Of a stretch of DNA of 64,000 nt, positions 63,537 to 64,000 are shown one piece after another. The notes beneath the pieces are model-generated. The model was not told where the DNA came from. It did not search any database and was given only the letters and a program-made list of their open reading frames with translations. The stretch is from Verrucomicrobiaceae bacterium. Its GTDB lineage: Bacteria > Verrucomicrobiota > Verrucomicrobiia > Verrucomicrobiales > Verrucomicrobiaceae. Numbering within the stretch: the stretch's first letter is position 1; the number at the start of each line of letters is the position of its first letter. The translations under genes were made by a program, and so were the position numbers. The stretch spans positions 272,684-336,683 of the forward strand of contig CANNQP010000001.1 in assembly GCA_947507875.1 (NCBI GenBank), in the 5' to 3' direction.

Positions 63537-63567
63537 AAAAAAGCCGAGGCCAAGGGCCCCGGCTTTT
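63537..63567 (-). terminator. Rho-independent terminator of amt
   Basis: On the minus strand a stem AAAAGCCGGGG / CCTCGGCTTTT (one G-U pair) with a short loop ends in a U run, about 20 bp after the amt stop. Confidence 0.85.
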
Positions 63568-63586
63568 CAGGCAGAATTAAACTTAA

Positions 63587-64000
63587 TCAAACATCATAGC
63601 CAATTTCACCGTGTTCAGCCAAGTCAAGACCCTCAACTTCCACTTCCTCACTTGGACGCAGGCCGACGATAGCTTTCACAATGATCGTGATGATCACCGT
63701 CGCAACCACGCTCCACACGATGGTTAGCGCCACGGCTTTCAGCTGGTTCATCAGCAAGCCTTCTTTCAGCCCTGCCACGATGGAATTGGCTTTCTCATCA
63801 GCAAACACTCCCGTCAAAATCGCGCCCAGCGTGCCCCCGACACCATGCACGCCAAAGGTGTCCAGCGCGTCATCGTAGCCCAGCATTTTCTTCAAGTAAG
63901 CCACCGCGATAAAGGGAATCACCCCCGCGGCCACCCCCATGATCACCGATGAGGTCGCCGTGACGAAGCCTGCGCCAGGGGTGATGACCACCAGACCTGC
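63587..64000 (-). CDS. amt: Ammonium transporter, C-terminal part
   Basis: Partial gene running off the right edge of the window: 137 codons of the 3' end are visible. Amt/Rh channel segments are clear: AGLVVITPGAGFVTATSSVIMG, shown as two adjoining blocks, then FGVHGVGGTLGAILTGVFA with the second pore His and ALTIVWSVVATVIITIIV as the last helix. The cytoplasmic tail (GLRPSEEVEVEGLDLAEHGEIGYDV) is the conserved PII-interacting C-terminus. glnB, its usual operon partner, is not next to it on this side. The start lies outside the window. Confidence 0.95.
   Translation of the reverse strand, partial: AGLVVITPGAGFVTATSSVIMGVAAGVIPFIAVAYLKKMLGYDDALDTFGVHGVGGTLGAILTGVFADEKANSIVAGLKEGLLMNQLKAVALTIVWSVVATVIITIIVKAIVGLRPSEEVEVEGLDLAEHGEIGYDV

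Overview
The window looks like chromosomal DNA of a Gram-negative member of the Verrucomicrobiota, probably close to Verrucomicrobiaceae/Prosthecobacter. This is inferred from protein character and was not tested by search. The pointers are an ECF sigma factor next to a FecR-type protein with a carbohydrate-binding-like tail, an SHD1-like domain on a secreted heparinase-like protein, a ThuA-like secreted protein, McsA/McsB arginine kinase genes in a cell that also has KdsB (LPS), a DnaX with a reduced zinc module, and short start-to-stop spacing with weak Shine-Dalgarno sequences. Housekeeping genes are intact and no phage, integrase or CRISPR array was seen.

Layout. 0-11.5 kb: PII signal protein (glnB), RNase HII, a hydroxyacid dehydrogenase, an FHA/coiled-coil protein whose C-terminus resembles GrpE, a membrane acyltransferase interrupted by ankyrin repeats, and class II aldolase. 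11.5-24.8 kb: a 0.7 kb gap with inverted repeats, the ECF/FecR pair, rpsB-tsf, mcsA-mcsB, a secreted polysaccharide-lyase-like protein, an MFS carrier, a large FtsX-type permease and apbE. 24.8-40.9 kb: a nitrate assimilation region, visibly richer in G+C over most of its length. 40.9-64 kb: ABC-F ATPase, SGNH hydrolase, kdsB-pyrG, a YdeP-like molybdoenzyme, tRNA-Ser(CGA), ilvC, an RluA-type synthase, htpG, an RlmI-type methyltransferase, dnaX, plsX, purH, ThuA, a histidine-rich membrane protein with its permease partner, and the 3' part of an ammonium transporter.

The nitrate region reads as two minus-strand transcription units. The upstream unit starts opposite a LysR regulator: leaderless NrtA-like protein, Tat-exported NrtA, NrtB, and the two ATPases NrtC and NrtD. 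The downstream unit holds an outer-membrane porin, a CysJ-like NADPH flavoprotein, NirA, a fused DmsB-DmsC-like iron-sulfur/membrane subunit, and nitrate reductase NasA. Together they would bring nitrate across both membranes, reduce it to nitrite with (I infer) quinol electrons through the DmsBC-like subunit, and reduce nitrite to ammonium with NADPH electrons through the flavoprotein. A T-N11-A inverted repeat with TGAA/TTCA half sites occurs in the lysR/nrt divergent promoter and again upstream of the porin, so one LysR protein may control both units. glnB and amt at the two ends of the window fit the same nitrogen theme.

The most unusual feature is a family of short tandem repeats confined, within this window, to the nitrate region. 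Heptamers related to TTATGAT / ATCATAA occur in arrays of four or five, in inverted pairs. One pair encloses a four-helix-bundle (S23/IVP-type) gene inserted between nrtC and nrtB, which has the look of a small mobile cassette. Two further pairs form hairpin elements of about 100 bp without a gene, one of which supplies the only plausible start codon of the DmsBC-like gene. A fourth, single heptamer array lies inside nasA, and nonamer arrays lie inside nirA and the flavoprotein gene. Other leads are a probable A9 slippage site with an adjacent hairpin and stop in dnaX, the FHA-GrpE-like fusion, and the ankyrin insertion in the acyltransferase.
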